Both the position numbers and the translations under genes were made by a program. Shown one piece after another: positions 12,766 through 22,200 of a stretch of DNA of 29,088 nt (the stretch's first letter is position 1; each line of letters opens with the position of its first letter). The stretch lies in assembly GCA_035275625.1 (NCBI GenBank), contig DATEMK010000277.1:1-29088 (forward strand). The letters are read 5' to 3'. The notes beneath the pieces are model-generated. The model made no database searches and had not been told where the DNA came from. It saw only the letters and a list, made by a program, of their open reading frames with translations. The DNA is from DATEMK01 sp035275625. Lineage in GTDB: Bacteria; Bacteroidota; Bacteroidia; AKYH767-A; OLB10.

Positions 12766-13440
12766 TTATTTCAGTAAATCGGGTCGTCTTTCCCCGGTTC
12801 TTTTCAAAGCCTGTTCATGCCGCCATTCATTAATGTTTTTTTCATGACCGGATAAAAGGATGTCCGGCACTTTCCATCCTTTGTAATCAGCGGGACGGGT
12901 ATAAACAGGGGGAGCAAGGAGGTTATCCTGGAAAGAATCGGAGAGGGCAGAGGTTTCATCATTTAAAACTCCCGGCAACAGCCTGATAACAGCATCGCAA
13001 ATAACTGCAGCAGCAAGCTCACCACCGGATAACACATAATTGCCAATGGAGATTTCTTTCGTGATAAAGTGTTCACGTATGCGCTCATCAATGCCTTTAT
13101 AATGCCCGCAAAGAATAAGGAGATTATTAAGCAATGAAAGGTTATTGGCAGTTTTCTGGTCAAAAAGTTCACCGTCAGGGCTTGTGTATATGACCTCGTC
13201 ATAATTATTTTTTTCTTTTAACGAAGCTATACAGTTTGCAATCGGTTCAATCATCATGACCATTCCGGCACCACCGCCATATTGATAATCGTCCACACTT
13301 TTATGCTTGTCGGTTGAATAATCGCGAAGATTGACCAGGTTGACACTGACCAATCCTTTTTCGATTGCACGTTTTAAAATGGAATCTTCAAACGGGCTTC
13401 TGAGCAGATCGGGAAGGATAGTGATGATGTCAATGTTCAT
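12766..13440 (-). CDS. trmD: tRNA (guanine-N1)-methyltransferase
   Basis: A 224-residue SPOUT methyltransferase that uses S-adenosylmethionine to methylate G37 of tRNAs reading CNN codons, preventing frameshifts. Visible landmarks are MNIDIITILPDLL at the start, YQYGGGAGMVM (53-63), the knot segments LCGHYKGIDERI and SIGNYVLSGGELAAAV, and a C-terminal helical domain ending WRHEQALKRTGERRPDL. Length and motifs are normal. It is upstream of rplS on the same strand. No rimM or rpsP lies next to it; instead a 279-base gap follows upstream. Confidence 0.95.
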   Translation of the reverse strand: MNIDIITILPDLLRSPFEDSILKRAIEKGLVSVNLVNLRDYSTDKHKSVDDYQYGGGAGMVMMIEPIANCIASLKEKNNYDEVIYTSPDGELFDQKTANNLSLLNNLLILCGHYKGIDERIREHFITKEISIGNYVLSGGELAAAVICDAVIRLLPGVLNDETSALSDSFQDNLLAPPVYTRPADYKGWKVPDILLSGHEKNINEWRHEQALKRTGERRPDLLK

Positions 13441-13455
13441 GCAAAAAGGTTTGAG

Positions 13456-13490
13456 GTTTAATGTTGAATGTTCAATGTTGAATGTTGCGA
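13456..13490. repeat. 7-bp tandem repeat array (GTTNAAT)
   Basis: The units are GTTTAAT, GTTGAAT, GTTCAAT, GTTGAAT and GTTGCGA, in the trmD 5' region. The rest of the gap to 13719 is AT-rich, and I see no gene, RNA or terminator in it. Confidence 0.8.
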
Positions 13491-13719
13491 ATTTGAAGTT
13501 CTGTCAGTTCTTAATTTTAAGTAAATTGTTTTGAAAACCAGTTAAAGTATTTGTTGATGTTTTTAATGAGGTCAGAAGTTTACTTAACTGATAACAGCAA
13601 ATGTTAGGTTCTCAACCACAATGACATCATGACAAATCAATGTATAAATATTTAATACCCAGCATTTATATAATTTTAATTAAATTAATAGTTCCTGTCG
13701 CAAATTTGGCATAAACAAT

Positions 13720-14154
13720 TTATTTAAGTGTTTTCTCCATGAGGTAGTGTTGGATGGAATCAAACAGTAAAAAAGTTTTCTCTTTAATCTCATATTTGTT
13801 CCGGGTGTAAAAATTGACAGCCTTTTCTCTTGCCTGCAAAATGATTTTTTCAGCGCCTTTTTCTTTAGCTTTTTGTTCAAGATATTTCAGGATTTCTCCG
13901 CCAATATTTTTTCCGCGATAACCAGGATGAACTGCCATATATCTTATCTGGCTTTCCTGTGGATTATTAAAATGCAGCCGCCCGATTGCAATTACTTCCC
14001 CGTTTTCATTTTTAATAAATGCGTGGATGGAATCTTTATCTGATTCATCTTTTTCAGATCCTTCAGGTTCATTCCATGGTTTTCTTAAAGTTTCATATCT
14101 AAGCTTATAATACTTCTCAAAATCCTCTTTTGTTTTTGGTTCCGAAGCTTTCAT
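13720..14154 (-). CDS. GNAT-family N-acetyltransferase
   Basis: A 144-residue single-domain acetyltransferase. The acetyl-CoA motif A is visible as IRYMAVHPGYRGKNIGGEIL (about 77-96, with the R-G-x-N-I-G-G pyrophosphate loop), followed by the beta4-alpha4 region AEKIILQAREKAVNFYTRN with the family's late Tyr. The substrate cannot be told from sequence. Its ATG overlaps the ctlX stop as ATGA (14151-14154), so the two are translationally coupled and may act in the same pathway. Confidence 0.88.
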   Translation of the reverse strand: MKASEPKTKEDFEKYYKLRYETLRKPWNEPEGSEKDESDKDSIHAFIKNENGEVIAIGRLHFNNPQESQIRYMAVHPGYRGKNIGGEILKYLEQKAKEKGAEKIILQAREKAVNFYTRNKYEIKEKTFLLFDSIQHYLMEKTLK

Positions 14155-15104
14155 GTCGTTCCGGCTTTTGGTAAAAAAATTTCAGCCATCATGCACCTTA
14201 CGCTTCCTCCTCCCACTGTTTCAATTATGGGAATTGATACCGGCAGTATTTTGCTATATTTCAAAATTATTTCCAACTGGCTTTCATCAAGAGCATCAAA
14301 TGCTGTCTGCGACATTACGGTGATCAGTTCTCCTTTTTTGTTTTTTACACTAAGCATATTACCGGCAAACTTCTTCATTTGCTCAATTGAAATTATGACC
14401 GGCTCATGCCCGGTAGTTATTAATTTATCTTTCAGCATTTTCTTCTTCTCATCATCCGCAAGGCAATCAAGGCATACCACGGCAAAGTTTTCTGAAACCG
14501 TAAGCATCACATTGGTATGATACACTTCCCTTTTATCAACAAGTGACACAAAAGGAAAAAATACATAACCTAAGAATTCACTTGTTTTCCCTGCCAGTTC
14601 CAAGTGCGTCCGGCTCGAAATATTTGCATAAGCAATCTTATTAATATGATCAAAAACGAAGCTGCCGGTTCCTTCAAGGAATTGACCGGGGCGTTCGTCT
14701 TCTTCATCATAAAGATCAAGTACTCCCTTTATTTTAAAGTTCCTCTCTGTCAGGATATCAATGAGATCGTTCCGTATTTCCAGGTTCCGCACCGGTGCGT
14801 ACATAACATAATACACCATCATTCCGTCATGATGGGTGGTAAACCAATTATTGGGAAAAACCGAATCGGGAGTTTTGTGCTCGTCCTGGTCCTCAACCAC
14901 TATTACCTCCACATCATATTTATGCAGCAGGCTTACGAAGTTATCAAACTCAGCCACAGCTGTTTCATTCAATGACACTTGGTTTGCATCGGTTTTTACC
15001 TGGAAAATATTCGTTTCAGCGGTTTGAGGATTAAAGCCAAAATGTTTCGGGCGGATCATTAACACAGCTTCTGCAGCCTGGTTATATGGAAAAGAAGCGT
15101 TCAT
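14151..15104 (-). CDS. ctlX: Citrulline utilization hydrolase / arginine-deiminase-fold protein
   Basis: A 317-residue protein of the guanidino-modifying (amidinotransferase/arginine deiminase) fold, close to the CtlX group. Visible landmarks are MIRPKHFGFNPQTAETN (16-32), TPDSVFPNNWFTTH (78-91) with D80, FLEGTGSFVFDH (142-153) with E144, H196 in VYHTNVML, and the C-terminal nucleophile C304 in GGGSVRCMMAEIFLP. The Asp/Glu-His-Cys set of the superfamily is complete. It probably hydrolyses a citrulline- or arginine-like substrate in the cytoplasm. It is followed by the overlapping GNAT gene. A start at Met16 (15059) is possible because the promoter box at 15112-15119 nearly abuts the ATG at 15104. 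Confidence 0.85.
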   Translation of the reverse strand: MNASFPYNQAAEAVLMIRPKHFGFNPQTAETNIFQVKTDANQVSLNETAVAEFDNFVSLLHKYDVEVIVVEDQDEHKTPDSVFPNNWFTTHHDGMMVYYVMYAPVRNLEIRNDLIDILTERNFKIKGVLDLYDEEDERPGQFLEGTGSFVFDHINKIAYANISSRTHLELAGKTSEFLGYVFFPFVSLVDKREVYHTNVMLTVSENFAVVCLDCLADDEKKKMLKDKLITTGHEPVIISIEQMKKFAGNMLSVKNKKGELITVMSQTAFDALDESQLEIILKYSKILPVSIPIIETVGGGSVRCMMAEIFLPKAGTT

Positions 15105-15111
15105 GTTTTAG

Positions 15112-15119
15112 CAAATATA
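15112..15119 (-). promoter_or_regulatory. -7-like promoter box of ctlX
   Basis: On the minus strand TATATTTG is a perfect TAnnTTTG match ending 8 bases before the ATG at 15104. If it is used, the transcript would be nearly leaderless or translation would begin at Met16. Confidence 0.45.
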
Positions 15120-15294
15120 AAGCTTTGCAATAAAAACACCTTTTGAATTTGAGGCTTGGAGTATTGGAAATGATTTTAAATGTCGTGACAGAAAGGGCCT
15201 GAGTACCTTTTCAGTGAGATAAAATGAAATATTGTATTGGTTAAAATCACCTGCCGGTTTTTTCCTAAATTTATCGCAGTTTAAAATTGCTGCA

Positions 15295-15837
15295 ATGCCC
15301 TCCGCTTTTTCTCACGCCATAGCTGCTTATGCAGCCGGAAAAATTTATCCCCGTACGAAAACATCTTTTAAATTTTTTTTAACCGGGATGATTTGTGCAG
15401 CTTTTCCGGATATTGATGCCATTGGTTTCTGGATGGGCATTCCTTATCATTCTATTTGGGGACATCGCGGCATTACACATTCTTTCTTTTTCGCCTTCGC
15501 GCTTGCTTTCGTTGTGATGCAGTTATTTTATGCGAATGAAAAAGTACGGAGCCGCTCATACCATCTAAAGTGGCTTTATTTTTTTATCGCCACAGCTTCT
15601 CATCCTGTTCTTGATGCAATGACAAGCGGGGGAATGGGAGTGGCCTTTTTTGCACCTTTTGAAAATTCACGATATTTTTTTCCGTTTCGGCCCATCCTTG
15701 TTTCTCCTATCAGCGTTTCCGGATTTTTCAGCAGCCGGGGATTGGCTGTTTTTAAAAGCGAGTTTACCTGGATTTGGATTCCATGTTTGATTTTAATTGG
15801 ATTGTCTTATTTTTTGAGAGGGAAAAAAGGTATTTGA
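15295..15837 (+). CDS. Membrane-bound metal-dependent hydrolase, YdjM/DUF457 family
   Basis: A 180-residue inner-membrane protein. Family motifs are MPSAFSHAIAAYAAG at the start (H7), AAFPDIDAIGFWMGI, HRGITHSFFFAF and ASHPVLDAMTSGG. The His and Asp residues form the proposed metal site, and there are about four or five hydrophobic spans. ATG 15295 gives the standard family N-terminus; an upstream open stretch does not. A weak promoter box (TAAATTTA, 15266-15273) precedes it. The physiological role of the family is poorly known. Confidence 0.85.
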   Translation: MPSAFSHAIAAYAAGKIYPRTKTSFKFFLTGMICAAFPDIDAIGFWMGIPYHSIWGHRGITHSFFFAFALAFVVMQLFYANEKVRSRSYHLKWLYFFIATASHPVLDAMTSGGMGVAFFAPFENSRYFFPFRPILVSPISVSGFFSSRGLAVFKSEFTWIWIPCLILIGLSYFLRGKKGI

Positions 15838-15875
15838 TTTTGACTTCAAAAAAAATTTATCGCTTCAGATAAGGC

Positions 15876-18041
15876 TTGTTTTTCAACTCAGCAAATGCAT
15901 TATCTTTGGCATGCTTAAAATTAAAACAAATAAAAAAAAACCAATTACTCTGCTTGCTTCTCACATTAACCATTACACTAAACGCGCAACAAAATATTAC
16001 CTTCCGGTCTAAATTAACGTATCCGGGTGTTCAGTTAGCAAACATTGGCGGTTATGTGGACGCCTCCGGTAACGAATATGCATTAGTGGGTACATCCATC
16101 GGATTATCCATTGTTGATGTAACTGACCCTGTGAATCCTGATGAAAAATTCGCAGTGCCTGGATTGAATTCCACCTGGCGCGAAGTGAAAACCTGGCAGC
16201 ATTATGCTTATGTGACAACAGAAGCAGGCGGTGGGCTTCAGATTATTAACCTGCAATACCTGCCTGACTCCGTACAAATAAAACAATACACCGGTGATGG
16301 AGCCATTGCCGGTCAATTGTCAAACATCCATGCTCTCCATATTGAAGATGGTTATGTGTATTTATTTGGCGGAGGTCTTTTCAGCGGTGCTGCAAAAATT
16401 TGCGACCTCAATCCCGATCCCTGGAATCCTGTTTACAGAGGTCATACGCCCGGTCCGTATATACACGATGGGTATATAAGAAATGATACGCTGTGGGCTG
16501 CTCATATATATGCAGGTTATTTTGGAGTGTACAATGTGGTTGATAAAACGAATCCGGTTTTAGTGGCAACGCAAAATACCCCTAACAATTTCCCTCACAA
16601 TACCTGGCTGTCGGGTAACGGAAGAACGCTATTTACAACGGATGAAGTGAACAATTCATACCTGACTTCTTATGATGTCTCAGATGTTACCAATATCCGT
16701 GAATTAGACAGAATTCAAATTCATCCGGGCGATAACTCTGCCATACACAATACGCACGTTCTGAATAATTATGCGATCAGCTCGTGGTACACTTCGGGAA
16801 TTTCTATTGTAGATGTATCCAAACCGAGTCACCTGGTACAAACCGGCTACTATGATACCAGCCCCAACAGCGGAGCCGGATTCAGCGGCTGCTGGGGTGT
16901 TTATCCTTTTCTGCCTTCGGGCAATTTTGTCGCGTCTGATATGCAGCAGGGATTGTATGTTCTCACTCCGACTTATGTGAGAGGATGTCATCTTACAGGG
17001 TATGTCAGAGACAGTATCACCAATTTTCCGGTCAATAATGTGTTAGTAGAAATTCTGAGCAACCCTGAATTTGATCATACCAAAATTACTGGCGCCTATT
17101 CAACCGGGCTTGCCACTGCGGGAACATATAGTATCCGGTTTTCAAAAACCGGTTATGTCACAAAAACAGTTGCCGGAATTTCTTTAAGCAATGGAGTCTT
17201 TGCACATTTAGATGTAAAATTAGTTCCCGTTTCAACTGCCGTTAACCCGGTAGCGGATGCTTATGTGAGGTCAGGCTCTTTCGCCAATACAAATTACGGA
17301 TCATCGCTTTCGCTGCAGGCAAAAAAAGCGGATAGCGGCACGGATGTGTACCGGGAAATTTATTTGCGATTCAATATTGCGGACATGGACAGTAATGTTT
17401 CCAATGCAACCCTGCGCCTGTATGGAAAAATGAATACATCCTTCACTCCTTCAGCAGATGTAACTGTGCGTGATGTTTCGAATCAAACCTGGCAGGAATC
17501 TTTACTAACCTTTAATAACAGGCCGGCAGCATCTTCCACCGTTTATGCAACCAGGACAATTTCAGGCACTGTTCTGCAATACTATGAATGGAATATAACC
17601 AATTTAGTGCAGCAAAAAAAGACTGCAGGAGATACGCTTATTTCTTTAGTGCTTCGCTGTAAAGCAAAAACTACAGATAATTTTGCAACGTTTTATTCAA
17701 AAGAGCAAACTTCAAATAAACCCCAATTGATTGCTTTTGCCGGTGTACAAAAAATTGGGCAAAGCGATATTGCACAGGAGGCCACAGATGATCAAACGGC
17801 TGATCCCTTTTCTGTTTCTGTTTCCGGCAATAAAATATTTTTAAAAAATATTAAAGAAAAAAATGATTTTACTTTTACTTTATACGATATGAAAGGAAGA
17901 TTGATCCTGAATAAAAAAATTAATCCCACCGTTCCGGATGATGAAATTGAAATTCCAGGTTTGACAAACGGTTTGTACCTGTTTAATTTTAAAAATGCAT
18001 ATTTCAATTATACTAAAAAATATAATTTTAGAAATTACTGA
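15876..18041 (+). CDS. T9SS choice-of-anchor-B protein with DNRLRE domain
   Basis: A secreted protein of about 700 residues. From the 15876 frame start, a signal peptide (NQLLCLLLTLTITLNAQ) ends near residue 38. A choice-of-anchor-B beta-propeller-like domain follows (about 40-365, with LSIVDVTDPVNP, LQIINLQYLP and ISIVDVSKPSHLV). Next come a carboxypeptidase-regulatory-like domain (372-455, LTGYVRDSITNFPVNNVLVEI), a DNRLRE/CBM96-type domain (457-632, DAYVRSGSFANTNYGS through LRFNIADM) and a T9SS sorting domain (650-721). The start is uncertain: no in-frame ATG precedes the signal peptide. In-frame TTGs are at 15876 and 15906, and an ATG at 15911 is out of frame. An ATA at 15930 lies exactly where a start would give (M)KKNQLLCLLL. 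A promoter box TATCTTTG at 15901 favours a start near 15930. Confidence 0.85.
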   Translation: MFFNSANALSLACLKLKQIKKNQLLCLLLTLTITLNAQQNITFRSKLTYPGVQLANIGGYVDASGNEYALVGTSIGLSIVDVTDPVNPDEKFAVPGLNSTWREVKTWQHYAYVTTEAGGGLQIINLQYLPDSVQIKQYTGDGAIAGQLSNIHALHIEDGYVYLFGGGLFSGAAKICDLNPDPWNPVYRGHTPGPYIHDGYIRNDTLWAAHIYAGYFGVYNVVDKTNPVLVATQNTPNNFPHNTWLSGNGRTLFTTDEVNNSYLTSYDVSDVTNIRELDRIQIHPGDNSAIHNTHVLNNYAISSWYTSGISIVDVSKPSHLVQTGYYDTSPNSGAGFSGCWGVYPFLPSGNFVASDMQQGLYVLTPTYVRGCHLTGYVRDSITNFPVNNVLVEILSNPEFDHTKITGAYSTGLATAGTYSIRFSKTGYVTKTVAGISLSNGVFAHLDVKLVPVSTAVNPVADAYVRSGSFANTNYGSSLSLQAKKADSGTDVYREIYLRFNIADMDSNVSNATLRLYGKMNTSFTPSADVTVRDVSNQTWQESLLTFNNRPAASSTVYATRTISGTVLQYYEWNITNLVQQKKTAGDTLISLVLRCKAKTTDNFATFYSKEQTSNKPQLIAFAGVQKIGQSDIAQEATDDQTADPFSVSVSGNKIFLKNIKEKNDFTFTLYDMKGRLILNKKINPTVPDDEIEIPGLTNGLYLFNFKNAYFNYTKKYNFRNY
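15901..15908 (+). promoter_or_regulatory. -7 promoter box near the choice-of-anchor-B gene start
   Basis: TATCTTTG is a perfect TAnnTTTG match. It predicts transcription from about 15914, downstream of both TTG candidates and of the ATG at 15911, but upstream of the ATA at 15930. Confidence 0.5.
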
Positions 18042-18199
18042 TAGCAAGGCTTACACAGGTTTGTGATTTTTATTTTGAAAACATTTTTAAAAAATATTTT
18101 TTAGTCATTCAGTAAAATTCACTTTCCATTTTCCCGGAATGCAAGGGGGCCCGAAAAAAAATCGGCAATTGAATTTCCGTTATGGGTTTTACTTCCGTT

Positions 18200-19114
18200 T
18201 CAATATATCTCCACAACCAGTTCCCCTTCTTTCATAGAAGCGCGGTACATTCCATCGGAATTAAAAACCATTTCAATATTTCCGTTTGCATCAACAGCAA
18301 TTAATCCTCCTTCACCGCCCAGGTTTTTTAATTTATCGTGAACAACAAACGCGCAGGCCTGCCTGAGCGAAAAGTTTTTATATTCCACCAGGCATGAAAC
18401 ATCATAAGCAACCACACCGCGTATAAAAAATTCTCCATGCCCGGTGCAGGAAACAGCACAGGTTTTATTGTTCGCGTATGTTCCTGAACCAATAATCGGG
18501 GTATCGCCAATCCTTCCGAATTTTTTATTGGTCATTCCTCCTGTGGAAGTGGCTGCCGCTAAATTTCCGTTTTTGTCCAAAGCGACAGCGCCAACAGTTC
18601 CGAATTTTTTTTCACTGTGATCAAGAAATGTTTTATCTGAATCTTTTACTTCCATCAACTGATTGTATCTGAACTGGTCGAAAAAATAAGCATCGTCTTC
18701 AAACTCCATATTTATTTTTTTTGCAAATTCTTCTGCCCCTTCACCGCATAACATAACATGCTCTGTTTGCTCCATAACGGCTTTTGCAAGCAAAACAGGA
18801 TTCTTTATATTCCTGCATCCGGCAACCGCCCCTGCTTCTGAATTTTTTCCATACATAACAGAAGCATCCATTTCATGCTTTCCTTCATGAGTAAAAACAG
18901 AACCTTTTCCGGCATTGAACAGCGGACAGTTTTCAAGTTCCATTACCGCATGAGCAACAGCATCCAATGATGAGCCATTATTTTTTAAAATTTCATAGCC
19001 TGCATTTATCGCAAGCCTTAATGCGTCCCGGTAAGTTTTTTCTTTTTCAGATGTCATTGCTGACTTCAGGATGGTTCCCGCTCCTCCGTGTATGGCGATA
19101 CAAAATTTGTTCAT
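18200..19114 (-). CDS. Isoaspartyl peptidase / plant-type L-asparaginase
   Basis: A 304-residue Ntn-hydrolase that self-cleaves into alpha and beta chains and removes isoaspartyl residues from dipeptides or hydrolyses asparagine. The start FCIAIHGGAGTI and the segment FNAGKGSVFTHEGKHEMDASVM are family hallmarks. The nucleophile is T173 in GTVGAVALD. Substrate residues TSTGGMTNKK and GRIGDTPIIGSGTYA follow. There is no signal peptide, so it is cytoplasmic, unlike the exported Bacteroidota asparaginases. It is a single-gene unit between two T9SS genes. Confidence 0.93.
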   Translation of the reverse strand: MNKFCIAIHGGAGTILKSAMTSEKEKTYRDALRLAINAGYEILKNNGSSLDAVAHAVMELENCPLFNAGKGSVFTHEGKHEMDASVMYGKNSEAGAVAGCRNIKNPVLLAKAVMEQTEHVMLCGEGAEEFAKKINMEFEDDAYFFDQFRYNQLMEVKDSDKTFLDHSEKKFGTVGAVALDKNGNLAAATSTGGMTNKKFGRIGDTPIIGSGTYANNKTCAVSCTGHGEFFIRGVVAYDVSCLVEYKNFSLRQACAFVVHDKLKNLGGEGGLIAVDANGNIEMVFNSDGMYRASMKEGELVVEIY

Positions 19115-19120
19115 TTTGAG

Positions 19121-19136
19121 ACGGTCTTAAAACCGT
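19121..19136. repeat. 16-bp imperfect palindrome upstream of the isoaspartyl peptidase gene
   Basis: ACGGTCTTAAAACCGT has one mismatch across its symmetry. It lies 6 bases before the start codon of the minus-strand gene and about 64 bases before a plus-strand promoter box. It could be an mRNA hairpin or an operator. No second copy was found. Confidence 0.35.
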
Positions 19137-19199
19137 AATTTAATTAACAATCGTTGAAAAGATTAACTTTTAAATAATGTTACCCTAAATTAATTACCT

Positions 19200-19207
19200 T
19201 ACTTTTG
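19200..19207 (+). promoter_or_regulatory. -7 promoter box of the Ig-repeat T9SS gene
   Basis: TACTTTTG is a perfect TAnnTTTG match. It decides the gene start: transcription from about 19213 leaves ATG 19217 with almost no leader and ATG 19244 with about 30 bases. Confidence 0.6.
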
Positions 19208-19243
19208 CAGACATTGATGAATGCTGTAAATTTATTGGTTTTA

Positions 19244-22200
19244 ATGAAACGAAAACAAAGAAAAAAATTTAATCTATTCTCTTTTATTTCAACAGTTGCT
19301 TCAGGCAGCTGTATGTTTTTGTTATGCATTAATTTTTCTACCCTAAAAGCACAGATCAGTGTTCCAAACACAACTCCGGTAACAGAAAATTTTAATGGCA
19401 TGGGAGCGAGTGCAACTGCTTCACTTCCGGCAAACTGGAAAATGGCTGCTCCCGGAATAGCAGGAACAGCAACCTGGTCAGCAGGAACCAATGTTACGGC
19501 TACACTTCAGCAGGCAAGTTCGGGCGCACCTGTAACAGGAAGCCGTTATAATTGGGCTACAACTGGCGGTGCAGACCGTTCACCCGGATTTATGACCTCA
19601 GGAAGTTACGCCAATCCGAATTGCATCATGGCCTATTATCAGAATAATACCGGCCTTACCATCACAGATGTGACAATAAGTTTCCAGGTGGAAAGATACC
19701 GGATCAACACGGCAGTTTTTGTCATGACATTTTTCACATCCCTGGATGGAAATTCATGGACATGGGAGACTGCCGGAGATATATCCGGATTAGTTTTTCC
19801 AGTGGGGGCAAGCTCATATACATTTGCAGCTCCTCAAACGGCTGTAAGATCTTTCACGTTACCATCCGTAAATATTCCAAACGGCAATGGTTATTATTTG
19901 AAATGGATACTTTTTACAAGCGGCACAAATTCACAGGGGATCGGGTTGGATGATGTAAGCTTAACTGCTTCAACCTGTGCACCACTTTCAATAACCACGC
20001 AACCGTTAGCTTCTTCTGTCTGTGCGGGAAATAATACTTCTTTCACCATTACTGCTGCAGGCCCGACAGGATATCAATGGCAGGAATATAACGGTACTGT
20101 CTGGAATAATCTTTCTAACGGTGGTGTTTACTCCAATGTGACAACAGCCACTTTAAATCTTACAGGTGTAACGGCCGGCCTTAATAATTATCAATACCGT
20201 TGTGTTACAACCAACGGATGTTCTTTCGTGACTTCCAATGCTGCTCTTTTAAATGTTGGCGCTGCATTTTCAATTACCTCCCAGCCTTCAAATGCTGTTA
20301 CTTGTATTGGCAGCAATACATCTTTCACTGTAGCAACTACGGCAGGCGCTACTGCTTACCAGTGGCAGGTGAGTACCGATGGCGGCTTAACGTATTCTAA
20401 TCTTTCTAACGGTGCTCCTTATTCCAATGTAACAGCAACTACCCTGGATATTACCGGTGCGTCAGCAGGATTAAATAATAATCTTTATCAATGTGTAATT
20501 ACAAATGGAGGATGCACTGCACCCGTTACTTCTAATGCAGCGATGTTAACTGCGGGTGGTCCCACTTTTATTCTCAATCCCGGAAATGCAGCCGCCTGTA
20601 ATGGAAACAGCGCTTCCTTTACTGTGCTGACTACGGGGGGCGCTCCGACTTATGTTTGGGAATATAGTATCAATGGTGGTGTAAGCTGGAATCCTGTTCC
20701 AAATGCTCCGCCCTACACGGGCTTTAACACGGCTACTCTGACCATCAATCCTGCTGTGCTGGCAATGAACAATTACCAGTATCGTTCTGTTGTTACTGAT
20801 GCAGGCTGCCCCTCGACATCAACTTCAGCAGTACTTACTGTCAGCAGCGGGCCTGTAATTTTTACACAACCTTCTAATGTCATAACTCCGGCCGGAACGA
20901 ATGCCACTTTTACCGTAAATGCTGTCAATACTGTTTCCTATCAATGGGAAGAAAGTACCAATGGTGGAGTTACATGGACTGCTCTTTCAAACCTTCCGCC
21001 TTATTCAGGTGTTACAACAGCGGCAATGACCATCAGCGGGGTTACCGCTGCTATGAACGGATACATGTATCATTGCATACTTGGCGGATGCGCGTCTTCG
21101 CTTACTTCCAATGCCGGAACGCTGATAATTGGCGTGACAGGAGGAACTGTTTTATTGCCGGGTGATATGGTGATTGTTGGTTATGATTCTAAAGTCGGAA
21201 CCGGTGTGGGTTGTAATACCGGTGCAGCAACCGACAGGTATTATTTAATGAACATGGTGGATCTCCTGCCGGGAACAAAATTTAAAATTGTGAATTCACG
21301 TTTTGAATCAGGTGCAACAGCAGGTGTAAGGACGAACCGCTGGTACGGTTCAGGAAACGATCCATACCAGGATCCTGCCTTTGCTGCATTTACATGGAAT
21401 GGGTTAACAAGCATTACAAAAGGCAGCATCATTACCGTGAACGTAAGCGGGGATATACCCAATTCAGTGATTTCAAATATTGCCATCAGCGGAATAGCAA
21501 CTGCAAGCTTCAGCACTGCCGGAAGCACGGGTGCATGTAACATTTCTTCCAGCGCTCCTGATCAAATCTTCCTTGTGCAGGGAGACTTCATCGGGCTTGG
21601 CACATACAGCGTGAACCGTTACAATGTTTTTACAGGAAAGGTTTTATTTGGAATGACTAATGCCGCACCATGGGTTCCATTGGCAAATACATGTTCTGCA
21701 GGCACAGCCAATTCAGATCGTGTTTCCCGGCTGCCTGATGATATTGAATGTTTCAATCTTGAATTTACAACCAACCGAGATGTGTATTATTACCTGAACA
21801 GTTCTTTACATAACGGCAGTCAGCGGCAACTGCTTGGCGCTATCATGAATACCGCAAACTGGACGCAACCCGGAAATACTACCTGTCTTGATGTCCCGGA
21901 AGATTTTTCAGGCGCTGCAGGCGCTTCTGCAGGAAAGCAATTTACTTTTATTGCGGGTAATCCTCCGGGTTATTGGGTAGGCGATTTTAATACGGATTGG
22001 TTCAATTGCCGTAATTGGGAAAGCTTCACTGTTCCTGATCCGACTGTGGATGTTACCATTCCGGTTGCAAACATCCCTGCAGGAGCTATAAACAATTCGA
22101 GAATTGATGTTGTTCTCTATGCCACAACAGCAGCTAAATATTTAAATGTAGCCCAATGCAAAAACTTAACTGTTTCAGGGCGAAGTCTTATCATTGAAGG

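Noticed and set aside
13491..13719. tRNA or small RNA in the longest gap
   Set aside because: I could not find a cloverleaf, T-loop sequence or terminator; the stretch is AT-rich with no clear structure.
14466..14486. Further operator copy (TACCAC at 14475) inside ctlX
   Set aside because: Only one half-site is present, without the GTGGTA arm or a spaced promoter box.
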